Assembly (NCBI GenBank): GCA_029747015.1
Contig: JAKOGI010002758.1
Coordinates: forward strand, 16,001-80,000
Origin: Carnegiea gigantea
Lineage: Eukaryota > Streptophyta > Magnoliopsida > Caryophyllales > Cactaceae
DNA: 64,000 nucleotides
Direction: 5' to 3'
How positions within the stretch are numbered: position 1 is the stretch's first letter; each line of letters opens with the position of its first letter. The position numbers and the translations under genes are program-made. Positions 33,693 through 44,520 of the stretch are shown in pieces. The notes below the pieces were generated by a model. It searched no databases. It was given only the letters and a program-made list of their open reading frames with translations, and was not told the origin of the DNA.

Positions 33693-35969
33693 TGTTAGTA
33701 AAATCCGCAAGTGTACGGTTTATCGTTGTACGAATTACGGGTATTGTCCTCAGGGATAGTTATAAAATTGGATTACCAAGAATTCTAAACTAAGGTAAAA
33801 CTAAATGCTAAATGCTAAATTAACCAAATTTCATGATTAGAATTTCCACGAATTAATAGATTAAATAAACAAAATTTAATTTTGTAATTGTTAACCATAC
33901 ACTTTACAAAGATACTTTCTAAAATAAGAAACACCAATCTGCAAATAATTAGAGCCACCAACACTTATCTGTAATGATTCTTTGAACTTGATAAACGAGA
34001 TAGAGGAAAGCAAACACAGGCACGAAACAAAGCATCGAACCCAAAATCAACAGAGCACAAATCCAAAGTTTAACACAACCCAGAATTGAAATCAAGTTGA
34101 AACTCAGCAAATTGATTATACCGCAACAGCGAGGAACACTGAACATCAAAGGCATCAAACTATTAACTCCAATTAAGCCAAGCTCAAACAATCTAAACAA
34201 ATAAAAATGAAGGCAAAACTAAATTTGGAAGAAAACTCAAGTAACGAAAACTGAAGAAAACTAAACCTTTAAATTTAACTTGCTATCCTCTACTATCTAC
34301 TCTCTAATTGCTATCCTAATATGCTTTAATACTAATGTCCCCGCCCTCCTACTCTATTTTCGGCCCCTTTAAAATGCAGCTTCCAGCCCCAAGAGCACCG
34401 TCTACATCTCCCAATTAATTGCCTTCATTGACTCCTTTGTAACAGTTTAACTGATGATGGACATGAAGAAGGAGAGAGAGAAGAGTGGGCGACGGTTATG
34501 GTAGTGGAGAAGTCGAAGAGTCTGCTTCTCTGTTCGTGACCATGTTCTTTTCGAGTCTGGGATCGTAGGTTGAGGAATGAGGAAGAAGAAGAGGAAATGA
34601 AGGGGGGTGGACTGGAGATCACGTGCGTTGCACGTGTCTTACTTAAGGGGGTGTTTGGTAAGCCATTTAGGGATGGGGACTTGAAACCTTAGGTTTCAAG
34701 TTCCACTCCCATATGTTTGGTGAAGATTTTAGGGGAAGGAACTTGAAACCTGAAGGTATCAAGTCCCCCCAAACCCCTGGAACTTGAACCCTCTCTTCAT
34801 TGGGGGGGTATCAAGTTCCAACCCCTTAAGGGATGGGTTGAACCCACCCTAACCAGAGAGAGAGGGAGAGATGGTTATGGTCAGTGCCACAGCCAAACGC
34901 AGACAAGAAGGACTACTGCCGCTAGTCGTCAGCGATAAGGTAGCACCGTTGATTTGTCCACTTGCCGTCGACCGGTATGCTTGATTTCTGTTCTTTTTTT
35001 TTTCATTTTTTTTGTATGATTGTTCCTCTGGGCTTTTTCTTCCAGATCTGTTGTTGTTGGTTGTTCTTCTTGTCGATTGGTTTTCGCTTCTTCTCCTTCA
35101 TCTTGATCTGTTCTTTGCTCTTGTGTTTCTCGATCTATTGTTCGTTTCTGAATTTTTTCCCCGATCTGATGAAGGGGGGAGATTTGATGGTGAAGTAGGC
35201 AAAGAGGACGAGGGTTTCTTGTTCCATAGTCAAAGATTATAGCGCCGGAAATTATGGAGGAGGGTGTTGCCGGGAACGGAAATAGTCGAAGCTGCGGGGA
35301 ATTTACCGGAAACTATGGGGGCATTCTTTTTCTTTGGGTAGATAGGGAGGGGGAGCAAAAATATTTTCTTTTATTTTTATTTTGCTTTTATATTTTGTAT
35401 TCACTTAAACATAAAATCTTGATTCAATTCCATAATTATTAGCCAAACAACAAGACTGAAACTTAGTTTCATTCCAATTCTTTACCAAACACTTGAGTTC
35501 AGATTTCAAGTCCCACCCCCAACCTCTCAGGTATCAAGTTTTGATCCAATTCCATTCCATTTATACTCACCAAACAGGCCCAAGTGAGTCGGGAGAAGGG
35601 TAGAAAGCTGGACCGGGAAATGAGGGAAAGGGACTGGGCCCGGCCCAAAGAGAAAAAAAAAAAGAAAAAGAAGAGAGGGAGGAAAAGGGAGGTCTGGCGG
35701 GCTGCTGGGCCAAGGAGGAAAAGGGGGAAGAGGCCGGGATTGCCTTATTCTTGGGCTTGTGACTGGGCCTGTTTCCTTCCTTTTTTTTTTGGGGGGGGGC
35801 TCTTGTCTGATCCAATAACGCTTTCTTCCAACCTTTTATCCACTTTATTCAAATCTCCATAATATCAGGAAAAACAATTAAAACATATTAAAAATGTAAT
35901 TAACTAGTTTATTACAAGCAAATATTAGGTAATAAAAGGGTAAGAAATATCATAATCTATGGTTTAACA
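33693..35969 (-). repeat. LARD1 right LTR (5' end of the element), interrupted
   Basis: TGTTAG..TTTAACA. It is 2277 bp including a 934-bp insertion at 34647-35580; without it, about 1340 bp, the size of the other two LTRs. Confidence 0.88.
34647..35580. mobile_element. PIF/Harbinger-like non-autonomous transposon, 934 bp
   Basis: The left end GGGGGTGTTTGGTAAG and the complement of the right end GGGCCTGTTTGGTGAG form imperfect terminal inverted repeats of PIF/Harbinger type. The flanks are TAA (34644-34646) and CAA (35581-35583), a 3-bp TAA target duplication with one change. The two other LARD1 LTRs carry the empty site CTTACTTAAGTGAG. The interior has sub-terminal repeats of CTTGAAACC/GGTATCAAGT type and a 5' UTR-like stretch near 34860-34980, but no transposase motif. 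Confidence 0.82.
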
Positions 35970-36003
35970 GTTTCTCATCTGCATGCTCCAACTTGAGGGA
36001 AAG
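35970..36003 (+). other. End of Copia B with polypurine tract
   Basis: Resumption of Copia B after LARD1: GTTTCTCATCTGCATG, then ACTTGAGGGAAAG immediately before the LTR. Confidence 0.85.
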
Positions 36004-36205
36004 TGTTAGCGGATCCAAATCTTTTGGAGATATATTCCATTTCCTTGTGTATTTTTTACTGTACTAATTTAATTGAGTATGCAAATCCTTGTACTTACCA
36101 TGTTTGTGTACCACTATGTACATACATATATTCTACGGCTTAATAAGATTACTAGCGGTGAGGAGACCACTGAGAATTGATTCGCTCCCAACTCTAAAAC
36201 TTTCA
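36004..36205 (+). repeat. 3' LTR of Copia B, 202 bp
   Basis: TGTTAGCGGATCC..ACTTTCA begins TG and ends CA. It is the same family as 7869-8081 and 7714-7868. Confidence 0.9.
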
Positions 36206-37342
36206 TAAACCAATTGAAACATGGACTTGAAAATCGTGTGTTTCTAACTAAATTTATGCTACTATCCGATTCAATTATCATTTCAGATAAAGTTGTTACT
36301 TAATACATGTTAAAATTTTCTTTCGATTCTCTAATAAATTCGCCAGAAAAATTAAAGTGCTCAAAATTGTGTATCTTTTTTAATGTAAATTAATAAGCTT
36401 TTCCCATGCGATGCACTAGATATTTATTGAGTTTTCATCTATAGTAAATGTACAGAAAAATTGTTTGAGTCTTTGTAAAAAGGAGTACAAGAGTTTTTTA
36501 AAAGTTAGGTGAAAAATCCTACTCCATAATTACTTGTGAATAAAAAGGGAAAATCTATTATAATATCTTAAACTAATTGTAGATTTTTCACTTTTTAAAA
36601 AAAAAATTTAATTGGATACAATAGTTTTATGTGATTCATGAAGTATTTATTATTCATGTAATAAGTTATTTGTGGTACAATCGCACGGGTGTAGTAGTAG
36701 TAATAATTAGACATATTTTATTATTTCTTAATAATTGTGTATGTATAGTAAATAGGATTCATAACTATCATTATAATGTATCCAATATCTCTAATATTTC
36801 ATATTCATAATAGTGAATATATTTTATTATTTTAATTAAAAATAATATTTTTTGGGTTTGAAATTAAGTTAGGAAAATCCAAACTCCTAAAAATTTGACA
36901 TTTAACATATGCTAGCTTTGGGAGGTTTTATTTTAATTTATATATATAAATGAGGCTTTAATATAGACGTTAAATAAGCATTCATAACCTTAGTTTTACT
37001 ATATGCAATTAATATATCTTTTGTTTTTTGGGGTTTGATGAAATTTGTAGGCCTAGTTTTCAGTGAATCCATATTGGGACGTGGTTGTGATGATTGAACA
37101 TCTATTCACCCTCCATACATGTCAGTCTCTCCTTGAAAAATTTAGGAGTTTGGGAAGAAATTCTTATGAACAATTTTGTATATTATTCACTTTGATCCAT
37201 ACGAAAAATTTGGAGCCATACAATGCCATATATACACGCCTAAAAGCCTAGCCTATTGCCCATATATAGAATTAGGAAAGATCCCACACCAATCCTAATA
37301 CAAATTGGAAAATAATCTAGGAAATATTTTATAAATATTCTC
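36206..37342. other. AT-rich spacer and probable LTR body of Copia C
   Basis: 36206-37000 shows no gene. From about 37030 to 37342 the sequence probably belongs to the LTR of Copia C read on the minus strand, but its outer end could not be fixed. Confidence 0.4.
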
Positions 37343-39066
37343 CTAACACTTCCCCTCAAGTTGAAGCATGCAAATTGATAATGTCCAACTTACTTTTAAG
37401 AAACTGGAGCTATCTATTGCCTAGGGCTTTGATAAGTATATCTGCAGGTTGTAATTTGGAGGACACAGATGAGAGAGATAATACTCTTGTAATAAGTTTT
37501 TCACGAACAAAATGACAATCAATCTCTATATGTTTCATGAAAAGCTGGATTCTTGGCTATGTGTAAGGCAGCTTGACTGTCCACAACAATTTCGTGGGTT
37601 GTGTATGAAACACTCCTAAAGATGCCAAGAAAGTTTGTAACTAAACAAGTTCACTTGTTGCCATTGCAATAGATATGTACTCAGCTTCAGTAGGAGATCT
37701 ATATGCTTTTTGGCTTTCCAAGATATAGGTGACCCACCAAGAGCGACAAAATCCCTATTCGTCCCAATCTGAGTCACAATAACCACAATTATAAATCTTC
37801 CTTTCCATCTAAGAAAATACTTTCACTAGCACTCCCTTTAATATAACACGAAACTCTACGTGCAGGCTTCATGTGTTCTTACTTAGGAACTTGCATAAAC
37901 TGAGACAAAATACGCACCACATATGTCAACTTTGAGCATGTGATGGTGAGGTAAATCAGTTTCCTAACAAGTCTGTGATATCTGGTTGCATCATTTAAGT
38001 GTCTGTCAGTTGCCAATGTGAGTTTGTGATTTTCTTCAATGAAAAACTCAGTGGGTTTTGATCCCAAATGCCCACACTCGTCAACCTCTTCTAAGGCATA
38101 TTTGCATTAGCATAGAAACATACCTTTTGGACCTCGAGCTATTTCAGTCTAAAGAAAGTACTTTAGAGCAAAGTTATAATTATCGTATCATTTTTTTCAC
38201 TAGAACAAAATATATAGGATTTATGTATCATTATACCAGGCTAGCACCGTTTTGAATTTCAAAACATAAAAAAATCAAAGTACAAAAAATTTAAAATTTT
38301 TAGTGTATTGGGCAGTATTTGATCGAAAAATACCAATATCATCTGATATTTGTCGGTGTAGAGCAGTGGTGACCATTACAATCTCAGGTAGTAGCTTGTA
38401 TCGTTTCTAGACAGGTATAGTACGCTTCGGTCGGTACCAGACAGTACTGTACGATATTTGCAACACTACTTTAGAAGGCCTAGATCCTTATACTAAAACA
38501 GTCATGCAAAACAGTCGTGCAAATATGGCTTCAATTCTTTAATTACTTGCATGAGTGTCATTACTTGTAAGAACATGTCATCCACATATACTAATAAGGC
38601 CATGAAAATGTCCCCTTTTCAATACACAAACAAGGACTAATGTGCATACGAGCGAACAAAATCATATGCACTCAATTTGGATGAGAGTTTAGCAAATCAT
38701 TGCCATGGAGCTTGACGAAGTCTATAAAGAGACTTGGTCAGATGACATACATTATGTTGTTTTTTGGAGCAAAATCCAGGAGGCATTTTCATATAAACTT
38801 CCTCTTCGAAGTCACCATGCAAGAATGCATTGTTCACATCCATTTGATGGAGGTCCCATCCCTTGGCCATGACAACAGATAGAAAGTAACGTACACTGGT
38901 CATCTCTGCGAGGGTGCGAAAGTTTGTTATAATCAAAACCTTAGCTTCCACATGATGATCACCACGAACAAGTAACCGCGCTTTGAATTGTTCAGTTATT
39001 CCATTTGAATTATACTTGACTCTGTAAACCCATTCATTTGAGGGATCTTTACAGGATCCATACGTC
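37343..39066 (-). pseudogene. Copia C fragment: RT, RNase H and LTR start (degenerate)
   Basis: Minus strand. 39068-38697 is RT with WVYRVKYNSNGITEQFKARL, GWDLHQMDVNNAFLHG and SLYRLRQAPWQ. A decayed VYVDDM follows near 38600, and 38067-37879 continues with RYHRLVRKLIYLT. RNase H remnants lie at about 37800-37500. A polypurine tract (CTTGAGGGGAAG) is followed by the LTR start TGTTAGGAG at 37348. It is a different Copia family from A and B. A MITE interrupts it at 38168-38466. The 5' half is missing and abuts a TRIM at about 39067. Confidence 0.85.
38168..38466. mobile_element. Mutator-like MITE, 299 bp, with 9-bp target duplication
   Basis: TACTTTAGA at 38159-38167 and 38467-38475 is a perfect 9-bp duplication. 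Removing the insert and one copy restores the Copia C reading across the motif before YFLG. The ends share imperfect inverted similarity around ATCGTA. A 9-bp duplication is characteristic of Mutator-like elements. No coding capacity. Confidence 0.82.
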
Positions 39067-39375
39067 AAGCCTAAAAGGCATTCGTTTGAGTGGATGAATT
39101 AGAGTATAAACTTATTCATAAGTTTTCAACAATTAACTTAAGTTTTTAATTGAGATGGTTCTTAAACATAGTATCAAAGTCTTACTGAGCAAGAGACATC
39201 AAGTTCGAATTTAAGTAGCCCCCATATTTAATTTTGTGCAAGGTAACAGGGAGTCTTTGTAGCATTTACGCTTCAAATCGAATGGACATTCATGTGAGGA
39301 ATATGCTAGAGTAAAACCTGTTCCTAAACCTTCAAACGTTAACCTAAGCTTTTGATTGCGATGTTTTATTAAACA
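39067..39375 (+). mobile_element. TRIM element (terminal-repeat retrotransposon in miniature)
   Basis: Terminal repeats of 74 bp (39095-39168, TGAATTAGAG..TTAAACA) and 72 bp (39304-39375, TGCTAGAG..TAAACA) flank a 135-bp interior. The first repeat is followed by TAGTATCAAAGTC (39169-39181), a decayed tRNA-Met primer site. A short piece of another internal region precedes it at 39067-39094, hinting at a tandem or chimeric structure. No coding capacity. Confidence 0.75.
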
Positions 39376-40302
39376 TATCTGTATAAAATTTGCGCTTTTT
39401 TTTTTGGTTGGAATTTAAAGCTAGTATTTTACATAATCAGCAAGCTAGAAGTGTACTGGCAAGTTCTTCAAAATAAAATTATAATTCTAATTTGGCAGCC
39501 ACCAAAGCAAGTCACTTTTCAGTAAGCTCGGCGAAATTCCGTTGCAATTATTCATAGAAAACGAACAAAAAATGGTAGAGAGGAAATTCCATTTAAAAAG
39601 TGCAATTAAAAAAGGGCATGTCTTCTTGTTGATGATCATGGAACATCTAACATGCTAATAATTGGCTTACAAGACTAGATCATTAATTATATCAAATGAC
39701 AAAAATAAAAACATAAGTAAAGCTGACATGTAGCCACCTTTAACCAAAAAGAAAAAGTAACCCATTCTTTGCATAATTACGCTAAGAATTTACTAAGTTA
39801 AAAAGAAGGAAGATTAAAATGTTATTGTCTTATACAGACTACTTGCTTTTTTATCCATGCATTATTTTAATTTACAAATCATACAATAATATATAAAAGT
39901 AAAAAAGTTAATGGTAGTTTGACAAATGTAAAATTATTATCGGATATTTTTTCAATCTAGAAATCAATATTTCATTTATTATATTGGAATATAACAATTA
40001 AATACTGAAATGATCAAAATGAAATTCTTTTTCACATTAACTAAAGATTATTATGAAGTTACCCAAATCAAAATCAATGACATGGTTAACATAAAAATGA
40101 CTGGCTATAAGCCTCATGCCATATTAGTTATATGCATGTCCAGCCCAATTGAAAATAATGAATATCAACCAAATATTGTTTTGTTGCCGATAAAGAATTG
40201 ATTTAGTGGTTTAGACGAGATTTTGGATACCCATGCCTTTGGACCCCTGTCCCCATCATAAGATAATATAGTTTTCTTATATTGTTTTATATTTTTTTAG
40301 CC
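39376..40302. other. AT-rich intergenic DNA
   Basis: No gene or element recognised. An open frame of 63 codons at 40010 has no recognisable features. Confidence 0.5.
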
Positions 40303-40649
40303 CGTATGAGCCACAAAAGGTAATACAGTACAATAGGAAAAAAAGAATCAAATTTGGGATCTAATATACTGAATACCTCAATATTAACCATTAAGCTAAA
40401 ACCTCATTGGTCTTATATTATTCTTTACCCAATATCCCAAAAATCTAGCCACCATGTTGGATGAGGGGTCTGATTTCCGTATGAGCCACAAAAGGTAGAA
40501 CAGTACAATAAGGAAAAAAAGAATCAAATTTGGAATCTAATATACTGAATACCTCAGTATTAACTATTAAGCTAAAACCTCATTTGTCTTATATTATTCT
40601 TTACCCAATACCCAAAAATCTAGCCACCATATTGGATGAGGGGTCTGAT
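40303..40649. repeat. Two tandem copies of a 175-bp unit
   Basis: Copies start at 40303 and 40478 with CGTATGAGCCACAAAAGGTA and end with TGGATGAGGGGTCTGAT. They differ by few substitutions and one- or two-base indels, so the duplication is fairly recent. Confidence 0.92.
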
Positions 40650-41103
40650 ATGACAGTCTTATTCTTAAATTGCAAAATTACAGATGAACTGATCTTATAT
40701 TATCCTTTATCACTTATTTAAACAAATTTGCTTTACAAAAATTCAACACTGATACGACCCCAATAAAATAAGAAGCTGTTTGGCTGTTTTAACCTGACTG
40801 TCAATGACCAGCCCTCCCCATCTCTTGCTTCGCTCGGTATGTCAGCCAACAAGCAAGTGTTCAGTAATGGATTCAAATGCTCCCATTACACTTAAAGCAA
40901 GAAGATAAACACACAAGACGTGATCATTTATTGCTCCACCTTTGGCTCTGTTATCCCTTTTAATGGAACCGATACTATATTCCCTTTACTACACGCTCAC
41001 ATACACGCTCAAGATATGACTATACAGAGTCAAATATTGTAGTAATTATACAGTACAAGTTAACCCCCCCCCCCCCAAAAAAAAAGGGAAAAAACCCCAT
41101 GAT
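40650..41103. other. Spacer downstream of the DUF1645-type gene
   Basis: Contains the 3' flank of the minus-strand gene and a C13 homopolymer followed by A-run at 41064-41085. No AATAAA signal was clearly placed. Confidence 0.5.
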
Positions 41104-42090
41104 TTAACATTTCTTCTTCTTCCCATCCCTAATACTACCATTACAAAATAATGACCCAAAACCAAACAAATCTACACTAACTCTTGAAATATATGGAGAT
41201 GGAAGATTCAAAACTGGACTTACCCTCATACTGTTTTTGTTGGAGTTACCATTTCCATGCCCATAAATCTTCAAATTCTTAATTTGCCCTTTTTGGCTTG
41301 ATGATTTTCCTTTGTTTTGATTACCCACCTGATTTGGGGCAGACCCAGTTGATTTACTCCTTGGTAGATTCTTAACAGACCCGGATAATCCTTGATTAGC
41401 ACCACTAATTGTGCAATTTAGACTGCTGCTTCTCCTGAATTGCTCTGTGTTGGCATTGCCATTGACAATGGCAGAATTTAAGCTGGGACTAGTGTTAAAT
41501 TTCCGGAAAGATTTGAGAGTAACAGGCTTCTCTGCTTCATCTTCTTCAACAATTTTCTGTAAGAATTTGCCTGTTGATCCACTTCTAGATAGAATCTTCC
41601 ATGACCCAATAAGCCTCTTTTTGTCAAAGTTGAGGCTATTGCTCCTCCTGAACTTCCAGAATGATTTCGGTGATGTGTTTGGCTCTTCTTCTTCTTCTTC
41701 TTCTTCTATGCTGTCCTCCAAGAACTCTTTTAGGCTCTTTTTCTTGGGTTCTGTTGCTGGTGAGGGCTGAGGATCCAAACAGGGGATTTCTGGAGCTCTT
41801 TTGACTGTGGTTTCTTCTTCTTTTTTGACCCCAGTTGGGAGGATTCTGCCATTGGAGAAGAGCTCATCTGCTGTTGATGAACGGAAGAATGTAGTCGTAT
41901 CGACATTGAAGGCGAAATCGAAATCGAAAGCAGCTGAATCTAACGGAGTGCTATCCAATCTGCAACAAGGGATTGGATTGTTGTTGTTGCTGGTGAGCAA
42001 ATCATCATCATTTTCTTCGAGATCTTGAGAGAATGAGATTCTTGGACTGACAATGCCCACCATGTTTTCTGAGTAAACATCCACTGCCAT
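41104..42090 (-). CDS. DUF1645-type plant protein, 328 aa, single exon
   Basis: Biochemical role unknown. I recognise the plant DUF1645 family, whose members are Ser/basic-rich and probably not membrane-bound. The ATG at 42090 is chosen over one 39 codons upstream because it has a strong plant context (GCCATGG) and the upstream stretch is CT-rich leader. Features in order: DELFSNGRILP (about 75-85), an acidic run of eight Glu (129-136), SFWKFRRSNSLN (143-154), RRSSSLN (219-225), RSKSTGS (244-250), SPVLNLPSPYISR (291-303) and FGFGSLFCNG (309-318), with a Lys-rich C-terminus. The repeated basic/Ser motifs and the C-terminal P-V-L-N and G-F-G-S-L-F blocks are the family signature. No stop, frameshift or intron is seen; it looks like a live gene. 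There is no signal peptide or membrane segment. Confidence 0.78.
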   Translation of the reverse strand: MAVDVYSENMVGIVSPRISFSQDLEENDDDLLTSNNNNPIPCCRLDSTPLDSAAFDFDFAFNVDTTTFFRSSTADELFSNGRILPTGVKKEEETTVKRAPEIPCLDPQPSPATEPKKKSLKEFLEDSIEEEEEEEEPNTSPKSFWKFRRSNSLNFDKKRLIGSWKILSRSGSTGKFLQKIVEEDEAEKPVTLKSFRKFNTSPSLNSAIVNGNANTEQFRRSSSLNCTISGANQGLSGSVKNLPRSKSTGSAPNQVGNQNKGKSSSQKGQIKNLKIYGHGNGNSNKNSMRVSPVLNLPSPYISRVSVDLFGFGSLFCNGSIRDGKKKKC

Positions 42091-42210
42091 GGCTGAAAAC
42101 AGACAGAGAGAGAAGGAGAGAGAAGGAGGATAATGGAGGAGAGCAGAATGAATGAATGATGAGGTTAAGTAGATGTTATGATTGGAATGAATGGGAGTTT
42201 GATGCATAGG
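42091..42210 (-). promoter_or_regulatory. CT-rich 5' leader of the DUF1645-type gene
   Basis: On the minus strand, CTCTCTCCTTCTCTCTCTCTGTCTG lies directly upstream of the ATG (CT-rich stretch about 42098-42128), typical of plant 5' UTRs. The exact transcription start is not determined. Confidence 0.45.
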
Positions 42211-43391
42211 AAAGGAATATTAGTAAGTTTGTTGGGAGGATAAAAAGAATCACTGTCAATAGACAAGAATAAACAATCTTTGTGACCCCATTGGATTTTT
42301 GTCACTTTGGGCAACTAATAATCTTTACTGCAATCAAAGCAAAATAAAGTTCTTGACTTTAGCCTATTTTTGCACCATGTAAAAGAAGCAAGGGACCCCT
42401 ACATCATAGGCCGCTGCATCAAGGGGGAAAAAACAGAAGGTAGTGCCAGTGCCACATAGGATACGTTAATGTTTTCAAAATAACATGAGCTCACATGTGA
42501 CCTTCTTTGTTAGATTTTTATATGACTCGGTTCTTTTTTATTTATAGACGTATTAAAAACTTTTTACGTCGTGATAAGCTTATTAATACAGTTGATCCTT
42601 GATGTACAAACCCAGCGGAGGCATGAGTGTATTCCAAATAGACGCTTAGGACCTATAGGTAGGAAGTACCAATTGTCAAAATGTTAACTGTTCACTAGAG
42701 TAGTGATTGATGAATTTATTAGAAGTTTATGTACTATTTTAGAAAGATAAAAGAAGTTTTCAACAACCTCTAGATCGTGGATGTATGTATTTGCAATCAC
42801 AAATTTACCAATTTAATTTTCCCGGAACCTTTTTCTCCTAAGTCATTAAGTCATTTTACATCAATCCACGGATAAATGATTAAGTTTTATTAAAAAAATA
42901 TTTTAATAATTAATTGAACAACTAATAATTAAATTCGAATATTGAACAGCTAATGGGCTAGTGAGATGGTTAACAACTTATAAAATAATTGACTGCATGA
43001 CACCAAATTAAAACAACTAGTTTATTGAACATACCCATAGGAGAATCAGCCTTCCCCTTGCACTATCTACGCCTAACTTCTTCTCAAGTCATTAACAGTT
43101 ACTAGAAACGGCTTTAAGAATTTATGATTGGGCCCACAAATTGTCATGAATTTTTCCAGCATACTTTGTCCTCATCTACATGGTATTTGAAAAAACTTCC
43201 CATGAGGTGATCTATCCCAAGACTAATCCACTGTAACATTCTTATGAGAAGTGAAATCCCTAAATATATCAAACGAAGATACTTGATCCTTAATGAAACT
43301 CAATGAAATATTCGATAATATAGTCATCTTAGATCATATGTAAATAGAACAACAGTAAGAAAGTTTTCTAATTTTTTCCCTCGAAATTAAA
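42211..43391. other. Intergenic DNA upstream of the DUF1645-type gene
   Basis: Probably includes the promoter on the minus strand; no distinct element, gene or repeat was identified. Confidence 0.45.
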
Positions 43392-43683
43392 GCCATGTTT
43401 TTTCATTGGTAAATCTCAATTTACCACCTTTAACACACTTCATCAATTTCAATTAAAAAAATACCCATTTGAACCCACTTCAACCACCTTCAACTCATTT
43501 TTCATTATTTTAACCAACTTCTACCCATCATATAAAAAAATTCAACCTACTTCGTCCAACTTCAACCTATTTCAACCTACTTCAATTCACTTCAACAAAA
43601 AATACCCACTTCAATCTACTTTTATTCATTTTAATCAACTTCACATATTTTCCAACTCATATTTCGCAACGAAAAGAATATGC
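43392..43683. mobile_element. MITE-like element with TTCAACC-type internal repeats
   Basis: The ends GCCATGTTTTTTCATTGG and (complement) GCATATTCTTTTCGTTGC are inverted repeats of the same family as the two elements at 44294 and 45052. The interior is many degenerate copies of ACTTCAACCTA. Confidence 0.6.
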
Positions 43684-44293
43684 ACTAAGCTCAGAGCAAA
43701 GGTGTCAATTTGTCCTTTCTTGGGGACTAATGATCACTATAGGAGGAGAGGGGGTAAAAGTAGTATGAATGAGATCGGATGCACCGAAAGGTAGAAAAGA
43801 CGGGGATTTCATTTCTGGGGACAACGCTATTGTTGGTTTGCACTTTAATGGAGAAAACTAGGAGAGCAGAGACTAGAGAGTGAGGAATTTAGGGTTTTAT
43901 GTCGCTAAGGCCGTTTAAATACGTTGAATTCAGGCAGCTTTTAGGGGTTAAAGGCTGCGATTTGGTTGTATTATGTTTCTAATGGTCAAGCCTTGAGCAT
44001 CAAAATCCACAATCTAAAGTTGCCTGAACAATCTTTTTGTCCAATCAACAGTAAAAAAAATCCCTCCCTTGTTTTTTTTTTTTTCATTTTTTCTTTTAAT
44101 TTTTAGCCTTGTTTCTAGTTAATGGTTTCGTTATCAAGATTTGCTTTCCTTGAAATGTGGGGAGGGGTGACAAAAATTCAGATCAAATTTAAGTCGAATA
44201 AATTAAACGTTATCTATAATTCTGAGCAAAATATTTAAAAATTATCCTTTTTCTTGGATCGAACAAATAAAATAAGCTTAAATTCGGGTCAAG
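43684..44293. other. Intergenic DNA
   Basis: No gene recognised; contains poly-T and poly-A runs near 44050-44100. Confidence 0.45.
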
Positions 44294-44520
44294 GGCATGG
44301 TTTTTCGACTTATAAAAAGTACTTATTAGTATTTATTTATGAAATATATTGAATCAAGTTGAATCATGCTGGAACATGCTGAATAATTGAAGAAAATATA
44401 ACTAGGTATTTTAAGTAAGTACTTAATAATGCTGAATTATGTTGAATGATACTGAATTGTGCTGCTGAATTTCAAATATTGATGATAAATACTTATGATA
44501 AGTCGAAGAGAACATGCCTC
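44294..44520. mobile_element. MITE-like element, GCTGAAT-type internal repeats, copy 1
   Basis: The ends GGCATGGTTTTTCGACTTAT and (complement) GGCATGTTCTCTTCGACTTA are inverted. The interior has repeated GTTGAAT/GCTGAAT. It shares AATTGAAGAAAATATA and ATTGATGATAA with copy 2. Confidence 0.72.

Larger units (their letters stand above)
23166..35969 (-). mobile_element. LARD1: tandem non-autonomous LTR element (LTR-internal-LTR-internal-LTR)
   Basis: Three LTR copies (23166-24484, 28414-29746, 33693-35969) alternate with two homologous internal regions of about 3.9 kb. Each LTR starts TGTTAG-like and ends ACA-like on the plus strand. The tRNA-Asp primer complements lie next to the plus-strand left end of the middle and right LTRs, so the element reads on the minus strand. 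Target duplication: ATTTC (23161-23165) and GTTTC (35970-35974), one mismatch, 5 bp. There is no pol. Only a decayed gag and an acidic ORF are found, so it is a large retrotransposon derivative, possibly of the gag-bearing TR-GAG type. The primer and the purine-tract region suggest Tat/Athila ancestry. Confidence 0.88.

Noticed and set aside
34962..35198. Phe/Leu-rich hydrophobic frames of 78 and 76 codons
   Set aside because: Lie in T-rich interior of the Harbinger-like element in two overlapping frames; no transposase motif.
41411..42028. Plus-strand frames of 119 and 75 codons
   Set aside because: Antisense shadows of the DUF1645-type gene; low-complexity Leu/Ser strings.
41104..42207. 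367-aa start for the DUF1645-type gene
   Set aside because: The extra 39 residues come from CT-rich leader; the ATG at 42090 has the better context and begins the family-like sequence.
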